From CAYJAB01 sp964368305 (GTDB taxonomy: Bacteria > Bacillota_I > Bacilli_A > Erysipelotrichales > Erysipelotrichaceae), in NCBI GenBank assembly GCA_964368305.1, contig CAYJAB010000010.1:1-42806 (forward strand): DNA of 42,806 nt, written 5' to 3'. The notes beneath the pieces were generated by a model. It did not search any database, had not been told where the DNA came from, and was given only the letters and a program-made list of their open reading frames with translations. Each line of letters begins with the position of its first letter. The first letter of the stretch is position 1. Below, piece after piece: positions 1 through 8,951 of the stretch. The position numbers and the translations under genes were made by a program.

Positions 1-1290
1 TAAATTCATATCTAATTGAATTGTTCCACACTGCCACTCTCTTCCTAAAGAATCTGTTAAATGAAAATCCAATTTAGGTCCATAAAATGCACCATCCCCT
101 GGATTCACTTTATATTCTTTACCCGCTGCAATACATGCCTTTTCAAGAGCCTTCTCAGCCTTATCCCAAATTTCTAAAGATCCAATATACTTATCTTCTG
201 GTCTTGTACTTAACTCAATACGGTATTTTAGACCAAATACATCATATACGCGATCAATAAAGCGAATTAGACGAACAACTTCTTCTTCAATTTGATTTTC
301 TCGCATATAAATATGAGCATCATCTTGTGTAAATGTACGTACTCTAAATAAACCATTTAAAGCGCCACTTGCTTCATGGCGATGTACAAGCCCTAATTCA
401 CCAATTCTCATTGGGAAGTCTTTATATGAATGCAGACCATGCTTAAATGCTAACAGCGCACCAGGACAATTCATTGGTTTTACCGCAAACAAGCGATCAT
501 CAATTGCGCTTGTGTACATGTTTTCACGATAATTGAACCAATGTCCACTTACCTCCCAAAGCTCTTGTGCAAGCATAACTGGTGTTTTAATAAAATCATA
601 TTCCTCAAGTGTATGTTGTTGATACCAATAGTTTTCTAGTTCATTTCGAATAATCATCCCATTTGGTAAGAAAAACGGAAATCCAGGACCATATTCACTC
701 ATCATGAAAATATCTAATTCACGTCCAAGCTTTTTATGGTCACGTTTTTTTGCTTCCTCAAGTAAATATAAATGTTCCTCTAATTGTTCTGGTGTTTCAA
801 AACAAATCCCATACACCCTTTGTAACATTTTATTGCTTGCATCCCCTTTGAAGTATGCACCGCTTGCTTTTAATAGTTTATAATTTTTCAATTCTTTTAC
901 TGTAGATACATGTGGTCCACGGCATAAGTCCACAAACTCACCTTGTTTATAAATACTAATTACAGTATCTTCTTCATCCATTCCATTTATAAGTTCAATT
1001 TTATATGGATCATCTTTAAACATTTCAAGTGCTTGTTCTTTAGAAATTTCTTCTCTTGTAATTCTTTTTCCATCTTTAGAAATCTTCTTCATTTCTTTTT
1101 CGATTTTCGCAAAGTCTTCTTCGCGAATTACATCATCCCCTAAATCAATATCATAATAGAACCCTTCAGTAATAACAGGGCCTACCCATAACATCGCATG
1201 TGGATAAAGACGTTTGATTGCTTGTGCCATTAAATGTGCACAAGAATGATTCATAATGCTCAATTGCTCATTTTCTTTAATATTAATCAT
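1..1290 (-). CDS. thrS: Threonyl-tRNA synthetase (3' end beyond left edge), form lacking the TGS domain
   Basis: Charges tRNA-Thr with threonine in the cytoplasm. 430 codons lie in the window, open to the left edge. The protein begins MINIKENEQLSIMNHSCAHL, so the editing domain starts within about 15 residues. The N-terminal TGS domain (about 60 residues) of most bacterial enzymes is absent. The editing site is intact: HxxxH in NHSCAH and CxxxH in DLCRGPH. The catalytic core shows KPMNCPGA (zinc Cys), FTQDDAHIY (zinc His) and WQCGTIQLD near the edge. The start is fixed by GGAGAAAATT directly upstream and by the T-box terminator just before it, which leaves no room for a TGS domain. Mycoplasma-type enzymes are also shorter at this end (family knowledge). 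Confidence 0.96.
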   Translation of the reverse strand, partial: MINIKENEQLSIMNHSCAHLMAQAIKRLYPHAMLWVGPVITEGFYYDIDLGDDVIREEDFAKIEKEMKKISKDGKRITREEISKEQALEMFKDDPYKIELINGMDEEDTVISIYKQGEFVDLCRGPHVSTVKELKNYKLLKASGAYFKGDASNKMLQRVYGICFETPEQLEEHLYLLEEAKKRDHKKLGRELDIFMMSEYGPGFPFFLPNGMIIRNELENYWYQQHTLEEYDFIKTPVMLAQELWEVSGHWFNYRENMYTSAIDDRLFAVKPMNCPGALLAFKHGLHSYKDFPMRIGELGLVHRHEASGALNGLFRVRTFTQDDAHIYMRENQIEEEVVRLIRFIDRVYDVFGLKYRIELSTRPEDKYIGSLEIWDKAEKALEKACIAAGKEYKVNPGDGAFYGPKLDFHLTDSLGREWQCGTIQLDMNL

Positions 1291-1299
1291 AATTTTCTC

Positions 1300-1523
1300 C
1301 TTTTTTTAACAAAAAAACGTCCTATAAAAGGACGTTATACTAACGTGGTACCACCTAAATTTCGTAATAAATTACGCTTGAAACTTTTAACGCAAGTTAA
1401 ACGAATAACCATTTCCTGTTATTATCAGTAAAGTAGTAAGGTATGATACTTCGCGAAAGAGTTTCACCAACCCTCTTTCTCTCTAAATTGAATATATCTG
1501 CTTGTGTCTTTACTATAGACATA
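1300..1523 (-). promoter_or_regulatory. T-box riboswitch controlling thrS
   Basis: The leader of thrS binds uncharged tRNA-Thr and switches terminator to antiterminator. Reading the minus strand, the T-box core AGGTGGTACCACG lies at 1344-1356 and matches the family consensus. A terminator follows at 1316-1336. Stem I is closed by AGTAAAG (1508-1514) pairing with CTTTACT (1427-1433). The 3' side of the specifier loop (1434-1444) reads ATACCTTACTA. It holds two possible specifiers, ACC and ACT, both Thr codons; I cannot decide which is used. The leader length of about 230 nt is typical. Confidence 0.95.
1316..1336 (-). terminator. T-box intrinsic terminator
   Basis: On the minus strand AACGTCC and GGACGTT form a 7-bp stem with a 7-nt loop, followed by a run of seven T. 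It is the regulated terminator of the thrS T-box and its 5' arm lies just after the T-box core. Confidence 0.93.
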
Positions 1524-1528
1524 CTATT

Positions 1529-1556
1529 ATTATATCTTCTATTTACAAATTGTCAA
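1529..1556 (-). promoter_or_regulatory. Sigma-A promoter of thrS
   Basis: A perfect TTGACA (1551-1556) and a perfect TATAAT (1529-1534) are separated by 16 nt on the minus strand. Predicted transcription start is near 1522, at the 5' end of the T-box leader. Confidence 0.9.
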
Positions 1557-1572
1557 TAAACATACAACGTAT

Positions 1573-2121
1573 CTATTGCATCTTTTTTGCACTTCCATAA
1601 CACATCACACCATACTTAATATTAGAGGATACTTCCATAGGTGTCTCTTCAATTTTTTTCAAGATTTGTTTATTAATATTGCATCCCATTTCATTTTTAG
1701 ACCATATTTTATTTACGCGATCAAAAATATTTCCCATTCGTCCTGTTGGTCTTTGATGTTCCATAAACAAGAACTCTCCATTTGGTTTTAATACACGCTG
1801 TATTTCTAAAAGAACTGCATCTAAATCATCTACAGAGCACATTGCAAGTCCACTGACAACAGTATCAAACACACCATCATCAAATGGAAGTTTCTCTGCT
1901 GCGGTATGGATAAACTCAACTTGAGGGAAATTATTCTTATTGTCATAAACATCTACGGCAACAATTTTTGATATTTTATTTAAATCAAAATATTTATAAT
2001 TCGCACCACTTCCAAACCCTATTTCTAATACATTCCCTTTTGCTTTTATCATTACTTCTTTTCTTAATTTTTTAAAAAAAAGAAATTCTAAAGGTGACAT
2101 AAATAAATCATAAAAAAACAT
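1573..2121 (-). CDS. Class I SAM-dependent methyltransferase
   Basis: A 182-residue methyltransferase of the Methyltransf_11 type; substrate unknown. Motif I is VLEIGFGSGANY, followed by an acidic residue at the end of the next strand (AVDVYD) and LPFDDGVFDTVV, the usual post-motif region. The open frame extends to 2142. The internal ATG at 2121 has AAGGAG six bases upstream while the 2142 ATG has no ribosome site, so 2121 is chosen. It lies downstream of the hairpin that ends the aminopeptidase gene. No terminator is visible after it, so transcripts may run on into the thrS promoter region. Related proteins are often annotated as UbiE/phosphatidylethanolamine N-methyltransferase-like, which the sequence alone does not prove. 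Confidence 0.85.
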   Translation of the reverse strand: MFFYDLFMSPLEFLFFKKLRKEVMIKAKGNVLEIGFGSGANYKYFDLNKISKIVAVDVYDNKNNFPQVEFIHTAAEKLPFDDGVFDTVVSGLAMCSVDDLDAVLLEIQRVLKPNGEFLFMEHQRPTGRMGNIFDRVNKIWSKNEMGCNINKQILKKIEETPMEVSSNIKYGVMCYGSAKKMQ

Positions 2122-2149
2122 AGAAAGCTCCTTTTCTGGCATGTTTATT

Positions 2150-2177
2150 AATAAAGTGCAGCAAGCTGCACTTTATT
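2150..2177 (-). terminator. Long perfect hairpin after the aminopeptidase gene
   Basis: AATAAAGTGCAGC and its exact complement form a 13-bp stem around a 2-nt centre, starting right after the aminopeptidase stop codon. The T-run on the minus strand is interrupted (TTATTAATAAA), so termination may be partial, letting some transcription reach the methyltransferase. Confidence 0.7.
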
Positions 2178-3413
2178 TTATATTACAAAATTACCATCTT
2201 TAAATACAACAACTTCTTTTCCACTTTGCGTAGTTCCAATTACAGACATGTCTGCACTACCAAACATAAAGTCACTATGTTCTAAAGAATCATTTGCACC
2301 TGCTTTTGCCAATTCTTCTTTCGACATCGAAGTTCCACCTTTTACATTCATAGGATATGCTGCACCAAACGCTAAATGGCAAGATGCATTTTCATCAAAT
2401 AATGTATTTAAAAATAAGATATTACTATTAGAAATTGGTGAGTTATGAGAAATTAATGCAACTTCTCCTAAATAGCAACTTCCTTCATCAAATTCTACCA
2501 ATGATTTTAAAGTTTCTTCTTCTTTTTTAGCAGAGAAGCTCACAACTTTTCCATCTTTAAATTCTACTTTAAAATCTTCAATCAATTTACCATGGTGATT
2601 CAATGGTTTAGTAGCACATACTGTACCATTAACACCTGTTTTTAAAGGCATTGTAAAACATTCTTCAGTAGGCATGTTTGGATTAAAAATAACTCCCTTT
2701 GTTGAGTGCTCTGCACCACCACACCATATGTGATTTTCTACAAGTTCAACAGTTAAATCTGTTCCAATACTATTTTTAAAATGTAATGATTTGAAGTTAA
2801 GTTCATTTAAAGTTTTACTATAATGTGCTAAATTCTCATTATGTTTACTCCATTCTTCAACAGGATCATTGTCTTCAGTAATACGAACTGACATTAAAAT
2901 AGCTTCCCACATTTTTTCCATTGCTTTTTCTTCCGTATCATTTGGAAAAACTTCTTTCGCCCATCCAACTGTAGGTATAGATACAATAGACCATTGCCCA
3001 TGATTCCCCATAGTGTATTCTTGCGCATTTTTAAATGCCTTCGAAAAAGCCATAGAAAGTCTTTGTAGCTTTTCAGGTTCAATATTCTTAAGTAATCCTG
3101 GAGTTTCCGCATAAATATTTAAAATACATGCACCTTGTTCAACCATATAATTTGATTGGGCAACCCGATACTCTGGGATTGTCTCAAGTGACTCTACAGA
3201 CTCATGCTCAAGTATTGTTTTAGTAATTAGTTCATCTGTCCAATCTACAAAAACTTTTTTAGCGCCTGCTTTATATGCTTCTTCTACACACATTCTTGCA
3301 AAATAAGCATTATCAGTTGCACATTTAATAATCATTGTTTGATCTTTTTGAACGTTTGCGCCAACGCAAACTGCAAGTTTTGCATACTTTTGTAATAAAT
3401 TTTGATTAATCAT
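2178..3413 (-). CDS. M29-family aminopeptidase (AmpS/PepS-like)
   Basis: A 411-residue cytosolic metallo-aminopeptidase (thermophilic aminopeptidase family M29) that trims N-terminal residues from peptides. Likely metal ligands by family pattern: Glu in ELVENHIW, Glu in LGEVALI, His and Tyr in CHLAFGAAYP, and His and Asp in EHSDFMFGS. Length matches the family (about 410). The start has AAGGAG seven bases upstream. It follows the ROK kinase with a 9-nt gap, so the two are probably co-transcribed from the promoter near 4345. Exact substrate preference cannot be read from sequence. Confidence 0.93.
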   Translation of the reverse strand: MINQNLLQKYAKLAVCVGANVQKDQTMIIKCATDNAYFARMCVEEAYKAGAKKVFVDWTDELITKTILEHESVESLETIPEYRVAQSNYMVEQGACILNIYAETPGLLKNIEPEKLQRLSMAFSKAFKNAQEYTMGNHGQWSIVSIPTVGWAKEVFPNDTEEKAMEKMWEAILMSVRITEDNDPVEEWSKHNENLAHYSKTLNELNFKSLHFKNSIGTDLTVELVENHIWCGGAEHSTKGVIFNPNMPTEECFTMPLKTGVNGTVCATKPLNHHGKLIEDFKVEFKDGKVVSFSAKKEEETLKSLVEFDEGSCYLGEVALISHNSPISNSNILFLNTLFDENASCHLAFGAAYPMNVKGGTSMSKEELAKAGANDSLEHSDFMFGSADMSVIGTTQSGKEVVVFKDGNFVI

Positions 3414-3422
3414 TTTTTCTCC

Positions 3423-4322
3423 TTAATTTCCTTTTGATATTGGAAGCATTGCTGCACCAATAATACCCGGCTCTGCTAAAATAGCCGTTTTTACTTCTAT
3501 TGAACTCATCCCTTTATGAATCAGTGAATAAAAATCAGATTTCAATTTGTCAAAATATAAATCTTTTGACTTCGTAACACCACCACCAATTACAAACAAG
3601 TCTGGATCACAAACATGTGCAATCGCTGACATTGCACTCGCAAAGTTATACGTCATTTCATCTACAAGTTTGGTTGCTCTTTCATCACTATTAATGTATA
3701 AATCAAAAATTTCTTTTGCACTTGTAATATTTGGATCTATTGTCTCTTGCGCAATACGAATCATCGCTGTACCACTTGATTCGTTTTCAACCGCACCTGC
3801 ATTTAAATGATTGTGTTTCTTTTTACTACGGTCTACAATAATGTTTCCAATTTCACCTGCATGACCATTCTTTCCAGAAACAACTTGTCCGTTTACGATT
3901 AAAGCCCCACCAATTCCTGTAGAATGTGTAATGTAATAAACAATAGGTTTTCCTTTTCCTGCTCCAACCAACGCTTCTGCAAGACCAGCAACATTTGCAT
4001 CATTATCTACATACGTAGGTAAATTAAACGCATCCATTAACTCTTGTGCCATTGGATATCTTTCAAATCCTGGTAGATTTGTCGACATAATCATTTCACC
4101 TTTAGTCGTATCTACAGGACCAGGTACACCAATACCAATCCCACTACAATTTTGATAATCACTTATTGAGCGAATCATTTCTTTCATATTCTCCATAACC
4201 TTTTTAGGTCCTTGTTGAGCATAAGATTCCCCTTTAACTTCTTCTAAAATCTTTCCTTCGCGAGTAATTTTTGCAACGCGAATATTTGTACCACCTAAAT
4301 CAATCCCTATATAAGTATTCAT
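3423..4322 (-). CDS. ROK-family sugar kinase (glucokinase-like) with altered zinc motif
   Basis: A 299-residue ROK kinase, probably phosphorylating glucose or a related hexose to feed glycolysis. The ATP phosphate loop is DLGGTN at residues 8-13, the catalytic Asp is D108 in DNDANV, and H154 and E157 sit in GHAGEIGN. Family members normally carry a zinc motif CxCGxxGCxE after this. Here the aligned stretch is HNHLNAGAVE (residues 170-179): two Cys are His and the third is Ala. The start is preceded by AAAGGAG. It is first in a two-gene unit with the aminopeptidase. Glucokinase is the most likely assignment; fructokinase or N-acetylmannosamine kinase remain possible. Confidence 0.85.
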   Translation of the reverse strand: MNTYIGIDLGGTNIRVAKITREGKILEEVKGESYAQQGPKKVMENMKEMIRSISDYQNCSGIGIGVPGPVDTTKGEMIMSTNLPGFERYPMAQELMDAFNLPTYVDNDANVAGLAEALVGAGKGKPIVYYITHSTGIGGALIVNGQVVSGKNGHAGEIGNIIVDRSKKKHNHLNAGAVENESSGTAMIRIAQETIDPNITSAKEIFDLYINSDERATKLVDEMTYNFASAMSAIAHVCDPDLFVIGGGVTKSKDLYFDKLKSDFYSLIHKGMSSIEVKTAILAEPGIIGAAMLPISKGN

Positions 4323-4339
4323 AAAAATTTCTCCTTTAA

Positions 4340-4362
4340 ATCATTATATCAAATTTAATGAT
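4340..4362 (-). promoter_or_regulatory. Extended -10 promoter with overlapping inverted repeat before the ROK kinase
   Basis: The minus strand has TGATATAAT, an extended -10 (TATAAT at 4344-4349), with no good -35. The -10 is embedded in an inverted repeat with arms ATCATTA (4340-4346) and TAATGAT (4356-4362). A repressor site here could block initiation; this is inference from symmetry only. Confidence 0.5.
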
Positions 4363-4397
4363 ATAAAACGTATTAAATAAATAAAAATCACATAAAA

Positions 4398-4421
4398 AAA
4401 CCTTTGATTTCTCAAAGGTTT
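4398..4421 (-). terminator. Terminator of the polA-to-pyk operon
   Basis: AAACCTTTGA / TCAAAGGTTT form a 10-bp stem with a 4-nt loop followed by a T-run on the minus strand, six bases after the pyk stop codon. Confidence 0.93.
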
Positions 4422-4426
4422 AATAT

Positions 4427-5845
4427 TTATTTAACTTCAATAATTTTCATCATATTTGCAGATCCGACACCTGTTGGATACCCTGCAGTAATAATAATTA
4501 ATTGACCTGGTAAAACACCATTTTCTTTTGCAATCTTACAAGCTAACTCACCATCATTGTACATTTCATTTTGCTCTTCAAGTACAATTGGTAATACACC
4601 CCAGTTTGCAAGTAAACTACGTTGAACATGTTTAGAGAATGTTGCAGCAATAATCGGAACATTAGGACGATATTTTGAAATTCTTCTAGCCGTATCTCCA
4701 CTTTGTGTAAATGCAATAATTGCAGCTACATTGTCTAATGTTAATGTAGAGTCTGCTACAGAAATTCCAATCGCATCTTGAATTGTATTATAACTTGTAC
4801 GTCTTAATAATTCCAATCTTTCACGATAAGGAATAATCTCTTCAATTGATATAGCAATTGTATCCATCATAGCTGTAGATTCTACAGGATATAATCCAGC
4901 TGCTGACTCTCCAGATAACATAATTGAATCCGTACCATCCAAAATTGCATTGGCAATATCGTTTGCTTCCGCACGTGTTGGACATGGATTTGACATCATT
5001 GACTCTAACATATGTGTAGCTGTAATAACATGCTTACCATATTCATTTGCTTTAGCAATCATTTTCTTTTGATAAATAGGAACATATGCAATATTAACTT
5101 CAACCCCTAAATCTCCACGTGCTACCATAATACTATCTACAACTTCAAGAATTTCATCAAGGTTATCATATCCTTCTTGATTTTCAATTTTAGCACAAAT
5201 TTGAATATTAGGTTTTCCTTCTTCTTCTAATATTTTTCTAAGATCTAAAACATCTTGCGCATGTCTTACAAATGATGCAGCAATAATATCCACATCTTGA
5301 GCACATCCAAAACGAATATCAGCTTCATCTTTTTCAGAAATAAATGGCATCGTTAATTTAACACCTGGTACATTAATCCCTTTACGTGTTTTAATCACAC
5401 CTGGTGTTTCAATACGACATGTCATTTCATCCGCTTTTTTCTCTAATACAGTTAATTTCATTTTTCCATCATCAATTAGTAAGTAATTACCAACTTCGAT
5501 ATCTGTGAATAATTCAGGTCCTGAAACATGAATTCTCTCATTATTTCCAATAACCTCTTCTTTAACTAATCTGAGAATGTCTCCTTTTTCAAATGTAAGC
5601 ATGTCATTTTCCATAACACCACATCTGATTTCTGGTCCTTTTGTATCAAGCATAATCGCAATTGGTTTTTGAATTGCATCGCTTGCTTCACGGATTGTTG
5701 CAATCGTTTTTTTGTGCTTTTCATGATTCTCGTGAGAGAAATTTAATCTAGCAACAGTCATCCCTGCATTTGCTAATGCAGATAATGTTGTTACATTATC
5801 ACTCGCTGGACCAATCGTACAAATAATCTTAGTTTTTCTTAACAT
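4427..5845 (-). CDS. pyk: Pyruvate kinase, short form
   Basis: Converts phosphoenolpyruvate and ADP to pyruvate and ATP, the last step of glycolysis. The 472 residues begin RKTKIICTIGPAS, with RLNFSHENHEKH (substrate and K+ region), MLDTKGPEIR, the metal and catalytic segment ICAKIENQEG, and MVARGDLGVE. It ends after the C-terminal domain, without the extra PEP-utiliser domain found in Bacillus pyruvate kinase. AGGAGG lies before the ATG. It follows pfkA by 12 nt, pairing the two regulated steps of lower glycolysis, and ends the long operon. Confidence 0.98.
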   Translation of the reverse strand: MLRKTKIICTIGPASDNVTTLSALANAGMTVARLNFSHENHEKHKKTIATIREASDAIQKPIAIMLDTKGPEIRCGVMENDMLTFEKGDILRLVKEEVIGNNERIHVSGPELFTDIEVGNYLLIDDGKMKLTVLEKKADEMTCRIETPGVIKTRKGINVPGVKLTMPFISEKDEADIRFGCAQDVDIIAASFVRHAQDVLDLRKILEEEGKPNIQICAKIENQEGYDNLDEILEVVDSIMVARGDLGVEVNIAYVPIYQKKMIAKANEYGKHVITATHMLESMMSNPCPTRAEANDIANAILDGTDSIMLSGESAAGLYPVESTAMMDTIAISIEEIIPYRERLELLRRTSYNTIQDAIGISVADSTLTLDNVAAIIAFTQSGDTARRISKYRPNVPIIAATFSKHVQRSLLANWGVLPIVLEEQNEMYNDGELACKIAKENGVLPGQLIIITAGYPTGVGSANMMKIIEVK

Positions 5846-5857
5846 ATCTATTTCCTC

Positions 5858-6820
5858 CTATATTAAGCGTTCATGTAATTGATAAAGTTTTTTTCGTGAC
5901 GGTTTCGCCAATGCCAGTGCATCTTCGATTTTAGTCGACATGATTTCATTATCAATAATACCAATACAATACCCCCCAATACCTTCGGCTAATAGTTCAA
6001 CTGCCTTGTCTCCAAGTCTTGTTGCCAAAACACGGTCTCCCGCAGTTGGTGAGCCACCTCTTTGAATATGTCCTAAAACGGTGCTTCTTCCAGAAAAACT
6101 AGTTACTGCACTTATCTTTTTCGCCAACATATCCACGTCTGTAATTTTTTCAGTAATCATTACAATTGCGTGACTTTTCTTCTTCTTCTCATCTAACATT
6201 CTTAAGCGGTCTAAGACCTCTTCTTCATCATACCCTGTTTCTGGTGTAATTACAATCTCTGCACCACAGGAAATACCAGAATATAATGCCAAATCACCAC
6301 ATCTGTTTCCCATAACCTCTACAACAGAGCAACGATGATGTGAACTTGAAGTATCTCTAAGCTTATCTACAGCTTCAATAACAGTATTGAGCGCAGTATC
6401 ATACCCAATCGTATAGTCAGTACTTGATATATCATTGTCTATTGTTCCTGGAAGTGCAATACAATTAATACCCATCAATGTAAGCGCAAGCGCACCACGA
6501 TATGTACCATCTCCACCAATTACAACTAAGGCTTCAATTCCACGTTTTTTTAAATTACTGACCGCCTTTTCTCTAACTTCAAGAAGTTTAAATTCCGGAA
6601 GTCGGGCAGACCCAAGTATTGTACCACCTCGTACCATGATATCACTAACACTACTGCTAGTAAGTTGAATGATTTCATCCTCCAGTAGTCCGCAATACCC
6701 ATCAATAATACCATACACTTCCATCCCTTTGTTTAAGGCAGATCTGGTAACTGCCCTAATTGCAGCATTCATACCAGGTGAATCCCCACCTGAAGTTAAA
6801 ACACCTATTTTTTTTATCAT
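5858..6820 (-). CDS. pfkA: ATP-dependent 6-phosphofructokinase
   Basis: Phosphorylates fructose 6-phosphate to fructose 1,6-bisphosphate. At 320 residues it matches the bacterial allosteric tetramer. It shows LTSGGDSPGMNAAIR (ATP site), GGDGTYRGA, the catalytic stretch GTIDNDISSTD, EVMGNRCGDLAL and HIQRGGSPTAGDR. TGGAGGAATC precedes the ATG. It lies 28 nt downstream of dnaI and directly before pyk, so glycolytic enzymes are transcribed behind the replication and repair genes. Confidence 0.98.
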   Translation of the reverse strand: MIKKIGVLTSGGDSPGMNAAIRAVTRSALNKGMEVYGIIDGYCGLLEDEIIQLTSSSVSDIMVRGGTILGSARLPEFKLLEVREKAVSNLKKRGIEALVVIGGDGTYRGALALTLMGINCIALPGTIDNDISSTDYTIGYDTALNTVIEAVDKLRDTSSSHHRCSVVEVMGNRCGDLALYSGISCGAEIVITPETGYDEEEVLDRLRMLDEKKKKSHAIVMITEKITDVDMLAKKISAVTSFSGRSTVLGHIQRGGSPTAGDRVLATRLGDKAVELLAEGIGGYCIGIIDNEIMSTKIEDALALAKPSRKKLYQLHERLI

Positions 6821-6848
6821 AATGATTCCTCCATACTTGTTTGAATCT

Positions 6849-7769
6849 TTAATCTGTATTTCTTCTGTTTTTTCCTTTTAACTCAAGCACGTGTACCATT
6901 GCTTGAATTCTAGAAACAATACGTTTTGCAGGCAATTCATCTCTATCTTGCTTGTTTGCATACATGTACTGAATTTCTAACTCTTTTAATGAATAATTAC
7001 TTGTAAAAAATGTTACTTTCTTTGCATCAAATCGATAATTCAAAATCATTAACAAAATTTCATCACGTCCCCATTTTGTAATATTTTCTGCACCAATATC
7101 GTCTAATATTAATACAGGGACATTCTTCATACGATAGATTTCTTTTTCAAAATCTTCAGTTGAAGTCATAAACGATTTTAAACGATTCATAAATGTTGGC
7201 ATATGTACAAATGATATCTTTCTACCATTAATTGCACATTGATTCGCGAGACAAGAAATCAAATATGTCTTACCTACTCCAACACCTCCTGTAATATAAA
7301 AACCTTTTGATGTAGGATCTTTACACCACTTCACAAGTTCCATTACATGTTTATTATACTCTACTGTTTCATTTTTTACATCAATATCTGTGAATTTTAT
7401 CGCAAACATTTCTTTAGGTAAATCATTTTGAATATATTGCTTCATATGTTTGTACTTATCATCTTGTTCAAGAGCTTTTTTACATTTTTTTACAACTTTA
7501 AAAATATATCCATCAAACTTTAATCCTGTATAGTATCCTTTTGTACCTTTTGTACAAGTTTCAATTGATTTACATTTGTCACACTCAACTAACTCATCAT
7601 AATAAAATGATAAAGAAGAAATATGTGATCTTACGTATTCTTCACTTAGTTTATGTTCGCGAATAAATTCAACGATCTTAGGATGTTGTAATATTTGATT
7701 CAATATCTCTTCTGTTTGATTTAATTGTGTTTGATTTAAGTTAAATTCTTTAATATTCAATTTTTCCAT
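6849..7769 (-). CDS. dnaI: Primosomal protein DnaI, helicase loader
   Basis: AAA+ ATPase that loads the replicative helicase at origins and restart forks together with DnaB and DnaD. In its 306 residues the N-terminal part has a zinc-type cluster (CDKCKSIETC) that in Bacillus contacts the helicase. The C-terminal AAA+ domain shows Walker A GGVGVGKTYL and Walker B VLILDDIGAE. Its ATG overlaps the dnaB stop (TAATG), with no separate ribosome site, so translation is probably coupled. Confidence 0.93.
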   Translation of the reverse strand: MEKLNIKEFNLNQTQLNQTEEILNQILQHPKIVEFIREHKLSEEYVRSHISSLSFYYDELVECDKCKSIETCTKGTKGYYTGLKFDGYIFKVVKKCKKALEQDDKYKHMKQYIQNDLPKEMFAIKFTDIDVKNETVEYNKHVMELVKWCKDPTSKGFYITGGVGVGKTYLISCLANQCAINGRKISFVHMPTFMNRLKSFMTSTEDFEKEIYRMKNVPVLILDDIGAENITKWGRDEILLMILNYRFDAKKVTFFTSNYSLKELEIQYMYANKQDRDELPAKRIVSRIQAMVHVLELKGKNRRNTD

Positions 7770-8941
7770 TATTGTTTTAACTCCTTAAGCAATCCTTCTA
7801 ACTCATTATTTAATTCATTATCTTGCTTATGTACTACTTTAACATCTTCATCGGCCTTTTTAGAAACTTTTGCCATGCGCATATCTTTTTCCTTGTTATT
7901 TCTAGATATGCTCTTAATATACTCCATTGCCTCTTCTTTTGTTTTTACACCACTTCTAATCCATGATGTAGCTACTTTATATACATATTCTGCTTGTAAC
8001 ATATTATTATTGTTTTCAAGTATAAACTCAATTAATATATTCACAACGACAAATGGCATTCCATAATCATTTACTAATTTCTCAATGATAATTTTATCTG
8101 AATTAGCCAAAGGCGCATCAAACTGTTTTTGTTGTAAAAAAACAATTGGAGAACTAGAATAGCCTACTTCAGCCTCTTCAACTAAAGGATTCTCTTTACG
8201 AACTCTTCTTAAAAATGCTTCTTGATTAAATACCATTTTTTCAATATCACAACTACGGGATGCCAACACACGTATTCTATCCTCGCTGATGCCATAAGTA
8301 ATTGCAGCTTGTCCAATCAAATAATAATTCTCATTTGTTCTAAGCTTTTTAGGAAATGTTAACTCTGTTAAATTTAACTCAAACATCTCATAATTAAATC
8401 CTGGTGCTCTTTTACTTTTGCTTGATTTTGTCTTTGATAAAATAAAATCATTTAGTTCTGCATCTTGAATTGAAAGAAGTGATTTCTTACTAAATTTTTC
8501 AGTAATATCACTATATTGCGTTGTATCAATTTCCTCTTTTTGAAATCGCAGACGCAATTCATCAAATTCATAGGCACCTATCATTTTCTTTAACTGTATC
8601 CCATATAAATAATGCGTTAGAAAAGTAGATGGAATTAAAGGTTGTTTTAAAACATATAAATAATTTCCTTGGCTTTTACTATATCCTGTTTTAAGTAACC
8701 CATATTGCTCAAGTTTTATACGCGCATGTTCTAATTCATCAATTGATATATCTAAAAACAAACACAACTTAGTATGTGTCTTCAATACATCCTCATAATG
8801 ATCATTTAATAAAAACTCATATAAACAAACTGCGTTTTTCCCAATAAGTGGAAGATAACACATTGTTAATACTGTACTAATATAATCTTTTGTTTCTACA
8901 AGATTATGTACACGGTAAACATCTTTCGCATATAATTCCAT
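7769..8941 (-). CDS. dnaB: Replication initiation / membrane attachment protein DnaB (Gram-positive type)
   Basis: Firmicutes DnaB is a co-loader acting with DnaD and DnaI, not the helicase. The 390-residue protein starts with the winged-helix part (about 1-300). It has a DnaB/DnaD C-terminal region near 300-355 (YGMPFVVVNILIEF, TSWIRSGVKTKEEAMEYI) and ends in a Lys/Glu-rich tail. GGGAG precedes the start. Similarity is judged from these motifs and from its position directly before dnaI, as in other Firmicutes. nrdR, often found nearby in Bacillus, is not here. Confidence 0.88.
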   Translation of the reverse strand: MELYAKDVYRVHNLVETKDYISTVLTMCYLPLIGKNAVCLYEFLLNDHYEDVLKTHTKLCLFLDISIDELEHARIKLEQYGLLKTGYSKSQGNYLYVLKQPLIPSTFLTHYLYGIQLKKMIGAYEFDELRLRFQKEEIDTTQYSDITEKFSKKSLLSIQDAELNDFILSKTKSSKSKRAPGFNYEMFELNLTELTFPKKLRTNENYYLIGQAAITYGISEDRIRVLASRSCDIEKMVFNQEAFLRRVRKENPLVEEAEVGYSSSPIVFLQQKQFDAPLANSDKIIIEKLVNDYGMPFVVVNILIEFILENNNNMLQAEYVYKVATSWIRSGVKTKEEAMEYIKSISRNNKEKDMRMAKVSKKADEDVKVVHKQDNELNNELEGLLKELKQ

Positions 8942-8951
8942 AAATTTCTCC

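Noticed and set aside
2894..3112. 72-codon minus-strand ORF inside the aminopeptidase gene
   Set aside because: It is an alternate frame of a well-supported gene and has no ribosome site or recognisable motif.
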